DNA of 64,000 nucleotides from the NCBI GenBank assembly GCA_029891345.1, contig CM056995.1, forward strand, positions 217,376,547 to 217,440,546. The letters are read 5' to 3'. Source of the stretch: Dryococelus australis (Eukaryota > Arthropoda > Insecta > Phasmatodea > Phasmatidae). Of the stretch, positions 12,150 to 24,585 are shown piece after piece. The notes beneath the pieces were generated by a model. The model was not told the origin of the DNA and made no database searches. It saw nothing but the letters and a program-made list of their open reading frames with translations. A program made the position numbers and the translations under genes. The first letter of the stretch is position 1. Each line of letters begins with the position of its first letter.

Positions 12150-12720
12150 TCAGCGGACATAGTCCCTCCCCCGTTCTATATCCTGCATCTTACCCCCTCT
12201 GCCCATCACTTCACTATCAAAGAACCCAACCCACTCACCTTCCCCTCACCCCCACCACTCTCTCAATACACTACCCCTATCCCTTCTACATCCTACCCAT
12301 TGCCCCCCCCCCCCCCCTTGTATTGGCCGTTCACGGTAAAGTGAGCACTTTTTGAAGCTGTTTCGTCAGACATAATAACCAGTAAATACATTTCATTGTG
12401 ATCTCGGACTTTTGATTTAGGGTATGGTGAATGTATACACACATGGCAGGGTTTACATTAACAAGTGGTGGAAGGATGTAAATTGGTTGAAAGAAAAAAG
12501 TAACTAGGGCTTCAAAAGTGCTCACTTTATCATGAACTGCGTATAGAAAACAAAACCCAAACCCCCTCAACCCCCTCACAGACACCCTGTAACCCACACC
12601 CCCTCATCATTCTCACCACCTCATCACAACCCACCCTCCCTCCTGCTACCCCTCCCAACTCCACGCCCCATCCCACTTCAACAACCCCCCCCCCTTCCCC
12701 CCTCGACTCACCATCAACAA
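12150..12720. repeat. C-rich low-complexity tract split by a TIR element
   Basis: Sequence of the type CCCTCCCCACTCACCTTCCCC runs from about 12160 to 12317, ends in a run of about 15 C, and resumes at about 12550-12712 after the element at 12321-12546. The frame at 12146-12355 is a low-complexity artefact. Confidence 0.7.
12321..12546. mobile_element. Short TIR element, family A (copy 3)
   Basis: Left end TATTGGCCGTTCACGGTAAA and right end CTCACTTTATCATGAACTGCGTATA are inverted counterparts of the family-A ends. The interior carries AAGTAACTAGGGCTTC as in the other copies. It lies inside the C-rich tract. It is non-coding. Confidence 0.8.
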
Positions 12721-12889
12721 CGTAATGCTACAATAATGTATTGTGTCAGATCTTTAACATATTTTTTCATGGTAATTTTTTTAATATACACACGTAAACA
12801 CTTTTTTTGCTTGATTATACTATGTGTAAATATCGTCTTCATATGTTTTGCACTTGTAGTATGTCAGATGTTGTTTATTTTACCTGTAC

Positions 12890-12891
12890 AT

Positions 12892-12929
<38 letters not shown>

Positions 12930-12932
12930 ATA
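12890..12932. repeat. (TA)n microsatellite
   Basis: About 20 TA dinucleotides with one slip. Further TA tracts occur at about 13663-13716 and 29475-29530. Confidence 0.9.
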
Positions 12933-13662
12933 ACATGTTAGGATATTTGATTTTGTTTTAAGATGGAAAACTTTATTCTGTTTAAGCTAGGATTTAGTTA
13001 GGTCTCCATATGTTTGTGTTACTTATTTAAATAATTTTATTAGCTTCTTTTTTGGTCTCATTTGTAAGTAATTCTTATTAATTAAATATTGTTATTTTGC
13101 TTAGAGAACCGAAACTCTAGGTTTGGTTAGTTTAGGACGGAGAAAGTGGTACGTACGGGGTTGGTTAATAGTTTTCTGGATCCCATTGGATTTCAGGTTA
13201 GACCCATGTCCCCCATTGGCTGAAATCTCTAGGCCCTTTATGCATGCTCCAGCCATACGAGCTAAAACTGCTTATTCGCACGACTCCATACTAGTAAGTT
13301 GTAGAGACAGGACTCTCCCTGCAAGTGGGTGGAGTGTAGGTATTTTATTAGAGAGCAGGGTGTTAATTATTTCCCCCCCCCCCCCCAATTTTTCTAAGTG
13401 TGCCAGCTGACGTGTGCGAGTTTTTACGCCCCAGATGGGGATCCCTAGAAGTTAGGCGGTAGAAATAGGTTCTTCTGCGTTTGAGTTAGTACTCCGCAAC
13501 GCCCAGGTTGACCCATCGCCTTCACCACGGCAGAGGTCCGTCCCTTTGCGTCGTTGATGACCTACTACCAGAGGAGATTCTACATCTACAGGACCTACAA
13601 CGATTTATAACTTTATAAATCAAGTAATAATTAATCATATATGGTGCACATAGTTCTACTGT

Positions 13663-13664
13663 TA

Positions 13665-13716
<52 letters not shown>
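13663..13716. repeat. (TA)n microsatellite
   Basis: An almost pure TA run of about 50 bp that accounts for the poly(YI) segment in a - strand frame. It is not coding. Confidence 0.9.
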
Positions 13717-13719
<3 letters not shown>

Positions 13720-13784
13720 GGCTAGAAATGTCTTAAGCAGTGAGACGACGCTATTTTTCATCACGTAATTTTCTTAGCTAACTT

Positions 13785-14135
13785 TTGCTTATGTATAAAC
13801 CTGAGTATGTATTTGGTGGACAAGTTGTCTATTACTGGTGGTGTGTAGAGTTTCATTGCCGGAGAAGTCCTCATTTACTCATGGTTGTGTGGATAAAAGA
13901 CCATCCAAACTCTGAAACACAAGAAGGAACTCAAATGATCGACCGCGTGTGTGTATGTGAAATACCATTTGAAGATTTAGATCTGCGTGAGCTCGTACTG
14001 AAATGTCAAATACATCGACATACACTCACGTGAGATGAATAATGAATATTCAGAATGCCGGCTCAACTTACCACTAACAGAGTGCACTGAAACTCGCCTG
14101 ATCGCAAGTGATACAGATGACGGACGAGTCTGTTA
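13785..14135 (+). pseudogene. Helitron Rep/helitron_like_N fragment
   Basis: An 82-codon frame contains GGQVVYYWWCVEFHCRRSPH, LLMVVWIKDHP and LVLKCQIHRHT. This is the arrangement of the Helitron replication initiator (Rep) domain, whose metal-binding motif normally reads PHLHxxxW. Here the second His is Leu (PHLLMVVW), so the site looks dead. The match continues after a frame change near 14033, with ECRLNLPLTECTETR at about 14055-14100. In a full Helitron this HUH-nuclease domain nicks and rolls the DNA strand and is fused to a helicase. No helicase, 5' TC or 3' hairpin end was found. Family identity rests on motif recognition. Confidence 0.75.
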
Positions 14136-14228
14136 ATGTATAAATATTCTACGTATATAATAAAAAGAAAGGTGAGTCTAAAAAGTGTAAACTAAATGAA
14201 CCGTAAAAAAATTTTTCAAGCCAATCTT

Positions 14229-14483
14229 TTATTTATAAATGAACTAAAAAGATATATTGGGAATAGTTAAGACCCTTATGCAAGATATGTGCTTACTACT
14301 ACTATGCAAATGAGGCATGCATTCTATATTGTGCCAAGCTTTTATATACTAGATATAAATTGATACAGAAATATTCATTTACAGTAAAGTTTATTATGGC
14401 TGTTTAACCACGTCTTAAAAGTTCTACAAATTCTGTAACTACTTCTATAATGATATTTATCTTTTTAGTTCATTTATTTTTAA
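14229..14483. repeat. Inverted repeat pair around a ~200-bp spacer
   Basis: TAAATGAACTAAAAAGATA near 14237-14255 is inverted as TATCTTTTTAGTTCATTTA near 14457-14475, with further imperfect pairing outward. It may be a small MITE or simply a hairpin. I see no target duplication. Confidence 0.5.
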
Positions 14484-15746
14484 AAAATCTGTTTTAGAAG
14501 GTTTTTTACATTTAATTTATTTATATTGAACACCACAAGACGATTTCTAACACATTACCTTATGCATAGAAATGACGCATGTAATGTGCCTGCCTGGGTA
14601 GTCTCCAACGACTAAAATCGCTATATGCACGCTACGCAACTGCCTTTTCAGTTCCGTGAACATTTTTTGTCTGATTATTTTTTAACTAAAATTGTTTCCG
14701 AAACATGTTTATTGTTTTACTATCATTTTTAGAGTAAAATAGTTTTTACAGTAAAACCTATAAGTGCATTTTCTTTGGGGGGGGGACAATCTCCCCCTTA
14801 AATAATTTTGGGGCAAGGGGTCATGCCCCCCCCCCCCCAAATCTCCCCCCTCCACCCTTGCCAGGCACGCACATGGTTTATACCATCATACGAAACTCCG
14901 TTTTGGAAACTCGTCTCTCGTGTGTTGGTTAATGCCAGAAATCATTAGTATTAAAAAAATGAAAACAAATTAGGCCTTTTTGTTATGGTGATACAGAAAG
15001 AAAAAACATTTTACCGAAAACCATAATTATGACAAAAATAGTTATTTAAAGCTGCATACATTACTTGATACTAATACAACATAATTTAAAAATTGTATTT
15101 CTTAACTTTTTTTCAGAAGCACAGTTTTTATTGTGTATTACTTATTCTCGTATTTACAGCTCAATTATATAATTACTGTGCATTTACACACATTATTTTT
15201 AACCAATTAAACATCTTGTTTTACACATCAACATATCCTAGTTGTGCATTTCGTGCCATATTTACAAACGAAACAGAAGTTTCGTTATTTATAACGCGCG
15301 CGAAATCTAAGATTCGACGCGAAACTTGAATTACAACCACGGTTTCGAGATACGGTGAAACCTCACTTTAACAGCTCTTATACCGAACGCAAACTGTGCT
15401 TTCTGAAACTCCAGGTTATCGAAACACTGGTTTCATGTGTCTGTATAAACGTATTGTATGAAACGTGGCGCGGAAATATCACTGTCTTGAAAAATAAGAT
15501 GGTCTCTACCAAGACTGTATCAAGCTCAACCTCGAGACTGACTATTAATACCACTTTAAAGTAACTCATTAGTGAGTAACCAGTTATGTTCGTTAATTTA
15601 CTACCCAACACTGATTTGCTGACGAATTGTCATCTGATACATAAATTGGTGAAAGAAATTAAAAATTGTAATTGAAAGATTTCTACATAAATATTTTTAG
15701 TGTTTTAAATATTATAGTTTTATAATAGTGTGTCGAGACATCATAG

Positions 15747-16032
15747 TTAGAGCCACGAGTATTTAGCGAATTCATTTGGAGGCGAGGTAGTCTCCAAACA
15801 CTTGTTGATTTCTCCTAATGCTGTGATTGGACGACAGTTGTTTAGACACGCCCCGTTTAACTGTGCTCCAGTAATAAGCAGGGAGCTGTAGTGGAGTGAG
15901 TATTTAACTGTCCTGTGCAGATGTTCACTTGATCACAGCAACCAATAAGCCAACGATATTGTATTGAGTGTATAGCGGGCTGTCCAGCATACCTTGTTGC
16001 CAACTCAATACGCGAAATACTCGGGGCTCTAA
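15747..16032. mobile_element. 286-bp TIR element with 6-bp target duplication
   Basis: The left end TTAGAGCCACGAGTATTTAG is inverted at the right as CTCGGGGCTCTAA, with 22 of 26 terminal positions paired. It is flanked on both sides by TCATAG (15741-15746 and 16033-16038), a perfect 6-bp direct repeat. It is non-coding, so a non-autonomous DNA transposon. A 6-bp duplication is not typical of mariner (TA), hAT (8 bp), Harbinger (3 bp) or piggyBac (TTAA), so the superfamily is unassigned. Confidence 0.75.
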
Positions 16033-16426
16033 TCATAGTATATAGCAGTTTATAGGTTATAATATTTTAACCTGTATTTAGAGTATTAATATAGTTTGTG
16101 AATTAGGTTAACGTATATAAGTTAAGAAAGGGTGGAATTTTATTATTTCAAATTTACATGCTTTTTTTTAAAAAGATTTTTTAATGATTGCTTGAGAAAT
16201 TGAGCACACTCCAGTGCCGGCAGTTTGTACACTCCTTAGGTGTTTCTTACTATAGATACCTTTAATATAATATTTTATATAGCCTTATATAATCATATAT
16301 ATATATATACTCTTATATCTTATGGGTATCTTGTACCGTAATGAAATTTACAGTGTAAGAAATATCTTCATAGTATCGCATCACTCTGGCAAAGTAACTG
16401 ATTACTCTTTCTTAAAGAGCGAATAA

Positions 16427-16663
16427 ATTTGGACGGCTCTTAACATCGAGGTCTTGAGAGCCGATTAGGGCGATTGTGGTGAGAATGGAGCAGCACCGGA
16501 ATGAAAGAGCGGGGGAAGCGTGAGCTCCCCGAGTAAACCTGCGATCAACGGCATCATCCGGCACGATTCCCAAGTGAGAAAATCCAACGTGGCCCGGCCG
16601 GAGACTGAACCCGGATCGCCTTAGTGGGAGGCGAGCAGGCTAACCGCCCAGCCACCGTGGCCC
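16427..16663 (-). mobile_element. tRNA-derived SINE (main family, copy 1)
   Basis: Read on the - strand, this has GGCCACGGTGGCTGGGCGGTTAG (box A region), a box-B-like GGTTCAGTCTCC, then the family-specific segment GGATTTTCTCACTTGGGAAT ... ending GGCTCTTAACATCGAGG... in inverse order. It is the reverse orientation of the copy at 18959. It is non-coding. Confidence 0.85.
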
Positions 16664-17612
16664 CTACTCTTTCGTGAGTTTTCTGTGTTGCCTTCCAAAA
16701 CTCCGCAGACTTCGAATAATATCGTTGTGTTTACGAAGTGCTAATAAGGTTTATTATACTCAGGTTAGGAACAAAACGATATTTCTTATAGTAGAGTTTG
16801 ACATATCGAAAATTTATTCTGCTAGGTGCGCTTTTAAGCTGGTGGTAAAGGTATAAATTGTATTTATTTTAGTGCAAAAGTTCGTGTTCGGCTCGAATTG
16901 TGATATATACAAACCCAGCCAAAATTTTAGGTGTTAACTTCATTTCGTAATTATTATTCACGCACTCCAATGGTGCCGTAAGCCGTAAAAAATATAACTG
17001 TGTTTGGCATTGAGCGTTCATAAGCAAACTTATTCCGATGGAAAAACGTTACGAATTTATATGCGAAATTTGTACAGCTGTCATCAAAAGGAACTGTATG
17101 CTTTCCTTCATTCCCTTTATTAAACCACGCAGCGAAGACCTATAATTAATATTTTTAACTATTTCACTGTTTTTTTTATTCAGTTTTCACTTATAAAGTG
17201 ATTGTGTAAACCGATGTTTTCCTGAATCCAATTCACGACAGAATGCTAAACAACAGAGAAACGTATTTCGTTATATTTCCACTCTAGTGCGAAGAACAAG
17301 GTTTATTCTGCATTTAGGGTCTCACACAATTCAAGTCAAAAAATTTTAAACAATTATATTCATTTGTCAAACTAAAAGCATTGAGCTTCCTAACTTGCCT
17401 TAGTGCTGGTAAAAGAAGGGACATGTGCTACAAAGGGTACAGCATATAGGTCTACGTTAAGTTTTAACATAATAGTCTAGAGCTTATGTGAATTTTTTAT
17501 TAAAGGTAAAAAATATAAGTGATGTTTTCAAGGACGTGCTAATTAAAACAAATAGGTGGTTCGTTATGGTTTTATTCTATAATACGCCCTGTTTACAGCA
17601 CTTATATCGCCT

Positions 17613-18422
17613 ATATAATGCTGTTCATGGCGAATTGAGCACTTTTTAAAGTCCTGCTTAAGATCTACTTGTATGCGCATAATGTGATCTTCCGCCGTAT
17701 AAAAAATTAACATCGTCATGTTATTATAAAAATAAGTTACAAATGATTTAATTCTTACATTTACATGCATTAAAGCAGCGAAATAAATTATTTCAGTGTT
17801 CACAAATGTTTACCTAGCATTTTCAAAGAGTCCTATGTACTGAAACGTTTTCTGTGTAATAGTTGTTTGAGCGTAAACGCGTATCTCGATAAATAAAAGT
17901 TCTGGAAATATTACTTTTTGTCAAAAACATAAAAATAAAAAAAAACTGTTATCTATGGCAATATTATTTTTCTTTTGTCATATTAAGTGTATTCTTGGAT
18001 AGTAAAATTCGAGAAAATTGTCAAATATCGCATTTTTAAACTTTGCCTTTGCAGTTTCCTTAAGCGGCAAGAGTAAAATACAAATATACGAACGTAGTTT
18101 AATCTGTGGGCTTACATTGTGTAGTAAAACACCTATGTTGCATATCTAATTTGCACAGTACAGCGTTATTACGGAAACACTGCACGCCTTGCGGGTAGCG
18201 CTAGGCGTGCGTGTAACTGTCGTCCGTATCGCTCCCTCGCTTCTTGACCTTGGACGCGCAGCTACATAGTCCCTGTAAGACGTGTAATTACTTCCCTTCC
18301 ATCGTTACCAACTTAACTGGGTGCATTCCACTAAGTGTGCGCGTTAAACTGTATGCAGGGAGAATCAGGGAGATTTGTCAAAGGTTGATTTCAAAAGTGC
18401 CCAGTTAATCGTAAACAGCCTT
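17613..18422. mobile_element. Family-B-like TIR element, expanded or composite
   Basis: The left end GCTGTTCATGGCGAATTGAG followed by GTCCTGCTTAAGATCTACTT and the right end GTTGATTTCAAAAGTGCCCA...GTAAACAGCC match family B (compare 59896-60324). The ends are about 810 bp apart rather than 425, so the interior probably contains another insertion or a duplication. The - strand frame at 17564-17803 crosses the left end and is not a gene. Confidence 0.6.
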
Positions 18423-18958
18423 CAGTGTCGTACACATTACTCATTGCTCGACCGTAAGCATTTCAAGTCTTCGTTAGTGAATTTATGTGTAAACTCCTCA
18501 GAAAACGATAGAGTTTAGGGAGATAGCACAAAGCAACGTTATGTGTTAACTTTGACACGCTGATTGACAAGCCATAGAAATAAAATTTATGCTCCTGTAT
18601 CCCAAATATTAAGTAATATTAGGGTGCCAACTGGTGTCATTTTCAAATTAAATGCCAGCGACTTATTTCGCGACGGTTGCATACCTTTGTTCGATCGCAC
18701 ATTATCCAGGCACTAACGTACTTTCCGTGACATTCTTAACACATTCTGTTTCCCTCGCCAGCCTCAAAGACGTATGCCACCCTTGGCATGGCAAAAGTCG
18801 TACACTTTAGCATGTATTCATAACATGACATATAAGAAACATGCATGTGCACATATACTACCAAGTTATTTTTTTTTTTTAACTCGACTGTGGAAAAACA
18901 CGTTAAAAGTAATTTATTGGTTTAATCTTGGCCGTTCTGCTATAATTTTCCTTTACTC

Positions 18959-19215
18959 CAGTGGCCGTGGTGGCTGAGTGGTTAGCCTGCTCGCCTCCCA
19001 CCTCGGTGAACCGGGTTCAATTCCCGGCCTGGCCACATCCGGATTTTCGCATGTGGGAATCATGCCGGACGATGCTGCCGCTGGTCGACGGGTTTTTTTC
19101 AGGGATCTCCGGTTTCTCCCGCCCTTTAATTCCGGCACTACCCCATACCTCAATCACCCTCATCGACTCTCAAGACCTCGGTGTTAAGAGCCGTCCAAAT
19201 CTCTTCGCTCACTCA
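18959..19215 (+). mobile_element. tRNA-derived SINE (main family, copy 2)
   Basis: This is the best-preserved copy. It has box A TGGCTGAGTGG (18971-18981) and box B GGTTCAATTCC (19014-19024), 32 bp apart as in a tRNA head, then CGGCCTGGCCACATCCGGAT and a tRNA-unrelated body ending in GTTAAGAGCCGTCCAAATCT. The head resembles a tRNA but the acceptor stem is not convincing, so it is a SINE rather than a tRNA gene. Frames across it (18961-19251 and others) are artefacts. Confidence 0.9.
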
Positions 19216-19347
19216 CTTTCCTTCGATTCAATTACCACCATTCTGTTGTAAAACGATATTGGGAAGGCACGTGAAAATAAAGTGGGGAAGATCAACGGAC
19301 CGTAAGTTTTCCATTTGCTGTGTTGCTTGCAGTGGAATTCAAACTGA

Positions 19348-20007
19348 GGCCATGTCTCAATTTAAAGAATACTCTCTCGGAGTGCACTCTTTCGCACAAC
19401 CTGGCGAGAGCACTGCTACGCGCTCTCTCGTGCTCTCGCTCTGTGGAATTGAGACAACCACTCTCTCGTTTCTCTCCGACGCGACGTAATGCAAACAGCT
19501 GATATCAAAAGGCGGGAAATCATGTTAAGATAAAATAGCGGTCATATCTATTGTAAGTATTTATGTGTGTTCAAAGTAATTCACAAATAATTATGGCACT
19601 ACCAGAATAATTATTAGCTCATTAATAGTATTATTTTTGTTTTATATTTTAGCGCCATGTTTCAGCACAGTGACAAAAAAAAACGAGAAATATTTTTATA
19701 AATACATGTTGCGTTTGTCCTTTCGCTGTTTGAAACAATTGAAATTATTCATTTGCAGTTAAAACGCTAAGTGATTTTGGCCCAGAAAGCTACTATAACA
19801 TTATTCAAAAACGGAAATAATGTAAATAATATGGCGCCTGCGATAGAACGCGCCAGCGTGTATACAACTTCATGCTCTCTCTCTCTCTCTGTGCTCTCGC
19901 TCTTTCGCGCTCTCTCCAACGAATTGAGACGACCAGAGAGCGTTCTCTCTGACGTCATAATGTCGTCGCGAGAGCGAGAGCACGAGAGAGCGCTCTGAGA
20001 CACGGCC
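19348..20007. mobile_element. 660-bp TIR element with TGA duplication, GA/CT-rich
   Basis: Left end GGCCATGTCTCAATTT, right end CTCTGAGACACGGCC: a terminal inverted repeat of about 13-15 bp. The 3-bp repeat TGA lies outside each end (19345-19347 and 20008-20010). A 3-bp duplication fits PIF/Harbinger-type elements (inference). Both flanks of the interior are rich in GAGAGCG/CGCTCTC repeats that can fold on each other over long distance. There is no transposase frame. Confidence 0.75.
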
Positions 20008-20118
20008 TGAGTGTTCCGAGACTTCATGCCGACACCAGCTCTCGACGTAAGATGGGGCGTGACCCGTTGTCTGCATCACTAAAGATGTTAGTAAACTCGT
20101 GCGGTGTTATTGCGTAAA

Positions 20119-20809
20119 GCCCCTGTCACACTATCAAACGTTTGCTTCAACTATATTCAACAATAAAATTTGGGGACAATATACAGCCATCAAATTTTTC
20201 CTTCCAACAAATTGTACCAAATAATCTTGAATGTGTTTGAAAATTTGTCACATTGCAAATTTTTTTTATTGAGAGAATATAATTTGAAATATTATTTTTT
20301 AAAAAAATTTCATAGTGACACATTGCTTTTGTTTTTCCATGCGGTCAATTACACGAAGAAATATAAATAATATTTTTTTTATTTTCGTTTCTTTACTAAA
20401 TTTAAGTTTTATTTATAAGACATGTTTCCTGCACAATGAAATTTAATGCCTCTGAGTTCGTAATATTATGTGCAATATTCACTTAAAATAGCATTCATGC
20501 CCAGACAGCTTCTACATGAATTGATTATCTTCATTACCTACTTCGTTTCCAGCAATTGTTTGTTGTGTTAAGTTTCTTGACGTCCATTTTTGCCGTGCAC
20601 GATTCTGGTTGGCTGAGACCGTCAAACATCAAATAAATATTAGAACCGGTCCATTCTTCAAATGCTTGATGGAAACTGAAGCCATCCAACTTTTTCAGGC
20701 TAATATGGCGGCGTTTGTGACGTTTCGATGACGTCATAACTGTCCAGCTTTATTTGAACAAACTTATTGGAAGCAGTTTGACGGAAAAATGTGATAGTGT
20801 GACAGAGGC
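20119..20809. mobile_element. ~690-bp TIR element
   Basis: The left end GCCCCTGTCACACTATCAAA is inverted at the right as GTGATAGTGTGACAGAGGC (17 of the first 18 positions pair). No target duplication was readable. The interior is AT-rich on the left and more mixed on the right. The small frames inside (20170-20370 +, 20534-20737 -) show no transposase motif. Confidence 0.7.
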
Positions 20810-21478
20810 ACAAGGCAATGGGGGCAACAACAACGTGCGAGTTTCGCCATTGGTTGATAATAACAAAGGAGACTACACAGCCTGTATACAAACTTCGGCC
20901 ACCTTACTTTGAGTATATTAATAAACGTTTTATATGTAACGTACCGTAACCATACTGAAAAACACACATATATACTCTAGGCACACGCCTACAATAAGTA
21001 ATGGCACCGTTGAAGATATTTTGGCTTTTTTTTTTTTTTAACCTAACTTGCAGCACGACCCCGCCACAGTTAGCACCAAAGTGACGTCAGCGCACAAAGC
21101 ATTTGTGCTCCAGACCACGTGTAGTTAGTGCGCTTGATTTGTCGAAAATCGAATGTCATATGATGTACACAGATGTGTCTCTAGACAGTAAGCGGAACTA
21201 CTTGTTTGTGTATAATGCGCTTTGCGTAGGTAACGGAACACGACCTGATGCACGTGTGACACAACGGATTGTTTGAAAATGTTTGTTTCTTTATAAATTT
21301 ACTTCATACTCCGGGTAAAATAACTACGTTTGTGATAAACCTAACATTGTCTGGCCCAGTTATAATGGCGTTAAAGTTAGGTGAGGAAAAAATATTCCTA
21401 CCTACCTACCCTACCCGGGGTGCGTAATACAGAGATCCTCTTTGAACTGTCGTGCCAAAAACCAACTTTACTTTTTAT

Positions 21479-21901
21479 TAAAGTCTGTTCACGATAAAGT
21501 GAGCACTTCTGAAATCATCCTTGGGAAAAAGTCACTGGCCCTGCCTGCATATATTTTAACGGGCACACTGAGTGACATGCGCCCAGTAAAGTTGGTAAAA
21601 AAGGATGGAAAGTAGTTCTATATATTTACGTCGAATAGAAAGTGTTAGGTGACCATTTGTGATAACTTAAATTATTTGTTTCCCTTCCTGCTTTTTTAAT
21701 GCATAGAAGTGTAAAAATGAGCAGATTTTTAAACATTTTCTTTCCTAATAATTTTACAGTTTCACTTCACCGACGCATGAATAAAGTGCTGAGGCCCGTG
21801 GCAATGTTAATTTTACATACGGTGTAAGAATACACTACGTGCACATAAGTAGTTTTTAAGCAGGGATTTCAAAAGTGCTCATTTTACCGTGAACAGCGTA
21901 G
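21479..21901. mobile_element. Long TIR element, family B (copy 2)
   Basis: It starts AAGTCTGTTCACGATAAAGT and ends TGCTCATTTTACCGTGAACA. The interior matches the copy at 6817-7241 closely (AAGTCACTGGCCCTGCCTGC, GTGACATGCGCCCAGTAAAG). It is non-coding. Confidence 0.85.
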
Positions 21902-22589
21902 TAAAGAATGATGCGTGTATCTCAACATTCCTTTTCGAACAGTCAAAATGTTATCATTTACAGAGTCAACAAGCTCACTGCGACCTATGTACGTTCTTCT
22001 GAATTATGTGTACGGAGCTTGGTGTATACAATACGTTTAGAAACATATTTATTACAACTGATCGCTTGCGAACTTCAAGTCACATTCACTTATCTCCGTT
22101 CCTTTCCATTATACGTTCTGCTAAAGAAAAAAAAAACATGTAAATCTTCGAGTCACGCAGTTAATGCAACAGAAAGTTTTTTCCAGCTAACACATTAACG
22201 ACACTATGGCCCACTTGTTTAAGTGACCTGCCTCTAGCCTCCGGTAAAAACTTTCTCCTCGAGCTCTTCGGTATTTTACGTCAAGCGTTGCATGTTCCAA
22301 AGCAAGCAGCACGGTATTTATATCTAAAAACTGTTATAATAAATTATATTTGTTTTGCTAGTTTGCATACCAACATGTAATTATAACTAAATATTTCTTC
22401 CGAGTTGTCAGTACACCAAAATTCAATGATAAAACAATCATTTTTGAAAAACAGTGTGAACTATAAATTACAATAAACACTTTTATACTGTGTTCTATAC
22501 AAGTTTCGTGAGGCAATAATTGGTTTGATTTTCAAATTATAATATAATCAATTTATATTTTACATAAGTGTGACTCATTATTAGGGACG

Positions 22590-24410
22590 GGTGTATTTCG
22601 CGAAAATATTTATGGCCATGTTAGACTTCAATATCCTACGTCCACAATACACAACTTCATTTGGTTATTGGCTGCGCGTCTACATGAGAAGACATGTTCT
22701 TATTTGACTGGGCCAATCGTAATAAAGTACTCCGATACTGAATGTCCATGATTCGCGGACAGACACTTGAGGTGCGGAACATTTAAAATCATCCATTCAC
22801 GAAAGTACATATGAAAAACAGAGTTTTCGATTACAACTAGTCTTGAAATATTTTCACTGAAAACAGGCATCTCTACTCATTAGGCTGTTACAGTTTGAAA
22901 AAGAATTTTCCAGTTTAAATTGCGACGTCTGGTTATGTGACGCATCTGATTTACATATTATTAACTTGAAACGATACGCAAATTTCGAGTATACACATAC
23001 TTATTCTAGAAAATACCTCTGCTGTGATGTGTCCTAGCATGTAAGATATTTATTTAATATTGTTATTTTATTTCATATATTATCTAGGATACACGTAACC
23101 AGCTAATGTTTGGTTTGAATAATAATATATTTATCTTTAATTTTTTTACGTTGTTAAGTTTTGAATACTATGCAAATTAGCTTAATTTGTCAATATCAGC
23201 TGAGATCACTTAGTTTATACACTTAAGGAATGCACCTGTAGTAATTTCTAAGCTCGTGCGTTAAATTTTGAATTTGTAACTGACAATGAATTGGAGTGGC
23301 GAACGAAGATTCTGTTCTCCAACTTGTCTTTGTTGGGTCCTTATCGTAGCCGGCCAGGAGGGCCTGAGCTCAGTTTTAAAAGGCTAACTTTAAGTGTGTA
23401 AAATGAATTTACCCCAATAGAAATGTTACGTTCAGTGGTTTTGAACGTGGGCGTATGTGTTAAACGTCAATAAAAGTTGTGAGTGCTATTTCAGCTAATA
23501 TACAGAATCTGAATAAGGTATTCTGCATCGTCACTTACATTGACGTTTGCGCAGCGGCGATGTGTGTTTGATTCCAAAATATAGCTGCTCTCAACTAATA
23601 ATACTTCCCTAACTTGTCACACATACCTTGAGAACTGTGTTTAATTTTGCTCTACTGACTGATATATAGCTAGCTAGCCAGGGTAATTAAAGTAGAGTAA
23701 TTAGAGACATATAGCTGAGTTAGTCATCGCAGGAGGTGTGGGAACAAGTGTTAATTTTTGTGGAAGTAAATTTTACACTGCAAGATATTTTAATTCTAAA
23801 TGCGTATGTGAGGCCCACCAGAAAGACTATATTTTCAGTTACTACACTTGCTCGCATGATTGTTATTTTTAGCAGACATAGAGAGGTAGGTGCATTCATT
23901 TCAAATTTATTGGTCAGCGGCTGCGTGTATAGTTCCTCTTGTTTGTCATACACAGCTTTAAGGTGAAGTTCTGACATCATATGAAAGAAATACGTTATTG
24001 CATTAAATTTTACACTTCGCCATTGACTTGGTCTTCTGATTTAAATACTACACAAGTAGTTAGTTCCTTTGCATCCATGTTGTGTTTTTTTTTTACATTA
24101 ACATGTGTATAGCTGGTTTACTGAGCTTAATGCTGCTTGGAACAGGTTTCCTGGCATATGTCTGCTGCATAGTCAGTTAGGTTTATGCAATTCTGGTAAG
24201 TGCCATAAGCTTACAAGTTGATTGTTAATGTGTCCTTAGCTATTGACATGTTGCAAACATTTGCAGTGTGTATGGTGTTGGCTTATGCTAATCAATGGCC
24301 CTATCTGTAAAAGTATACCTTTGTTTTTCACACACTCCTACTCACATGTTTACTATTCAGCTATTAGCTCTACGACTAACAGAAACCCGAAACGAACAAA
24401 CCAAATCATT
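22590..24410. other. No gene recognised; may include an unresolved 5' LTR
   Basis: There is no recognisable coding sequence. A segment at 22585 begins TAGGGACGGGTGTATTTCGCG, which looks like a transposon end, but no inverted partner was found. The 5' LTR of the Gypsy-like element whose primer site is near 24417 should lie in the right part, but I could not match it to a 3' copy. Confidence 0.35.
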
Positions 24411-24585
24411 TTAGCGGTGGCCAATGTGGGGCTCGAATACTAGGGAGTATTGTTTTGTTTTGAGTGCTGCTCAGCCCCTTTGTTAATAAGTTGCCTAGCT
24501 TATGAGTAGGGCCACAATGACTAGGTACGGCCTACGAGAGACAGCTAGCATTGACTACCGTAATAACTAATATAGAGTTGTAAAC

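Noticed and set aside
15093-15329. 78-codon + strand ORF with hydrophobic start
   Set aside because: AT-rich composition produces Phe/Leu/Ile/Tyr-rich frames by chance; no family recognised.
18961-19040. Possible tRNA gene (good box A and box B)
   Set aside because: The acceptor stem does not pair convincingly and the segment continues into a body shared with three other copies, so it is the head of a SINE.
22585-22610. Transposon-like end TAGGGACGGGTGTATTTCGCG
   Set aside because: No inverted partner or target duplication was found within a reasonable distance.
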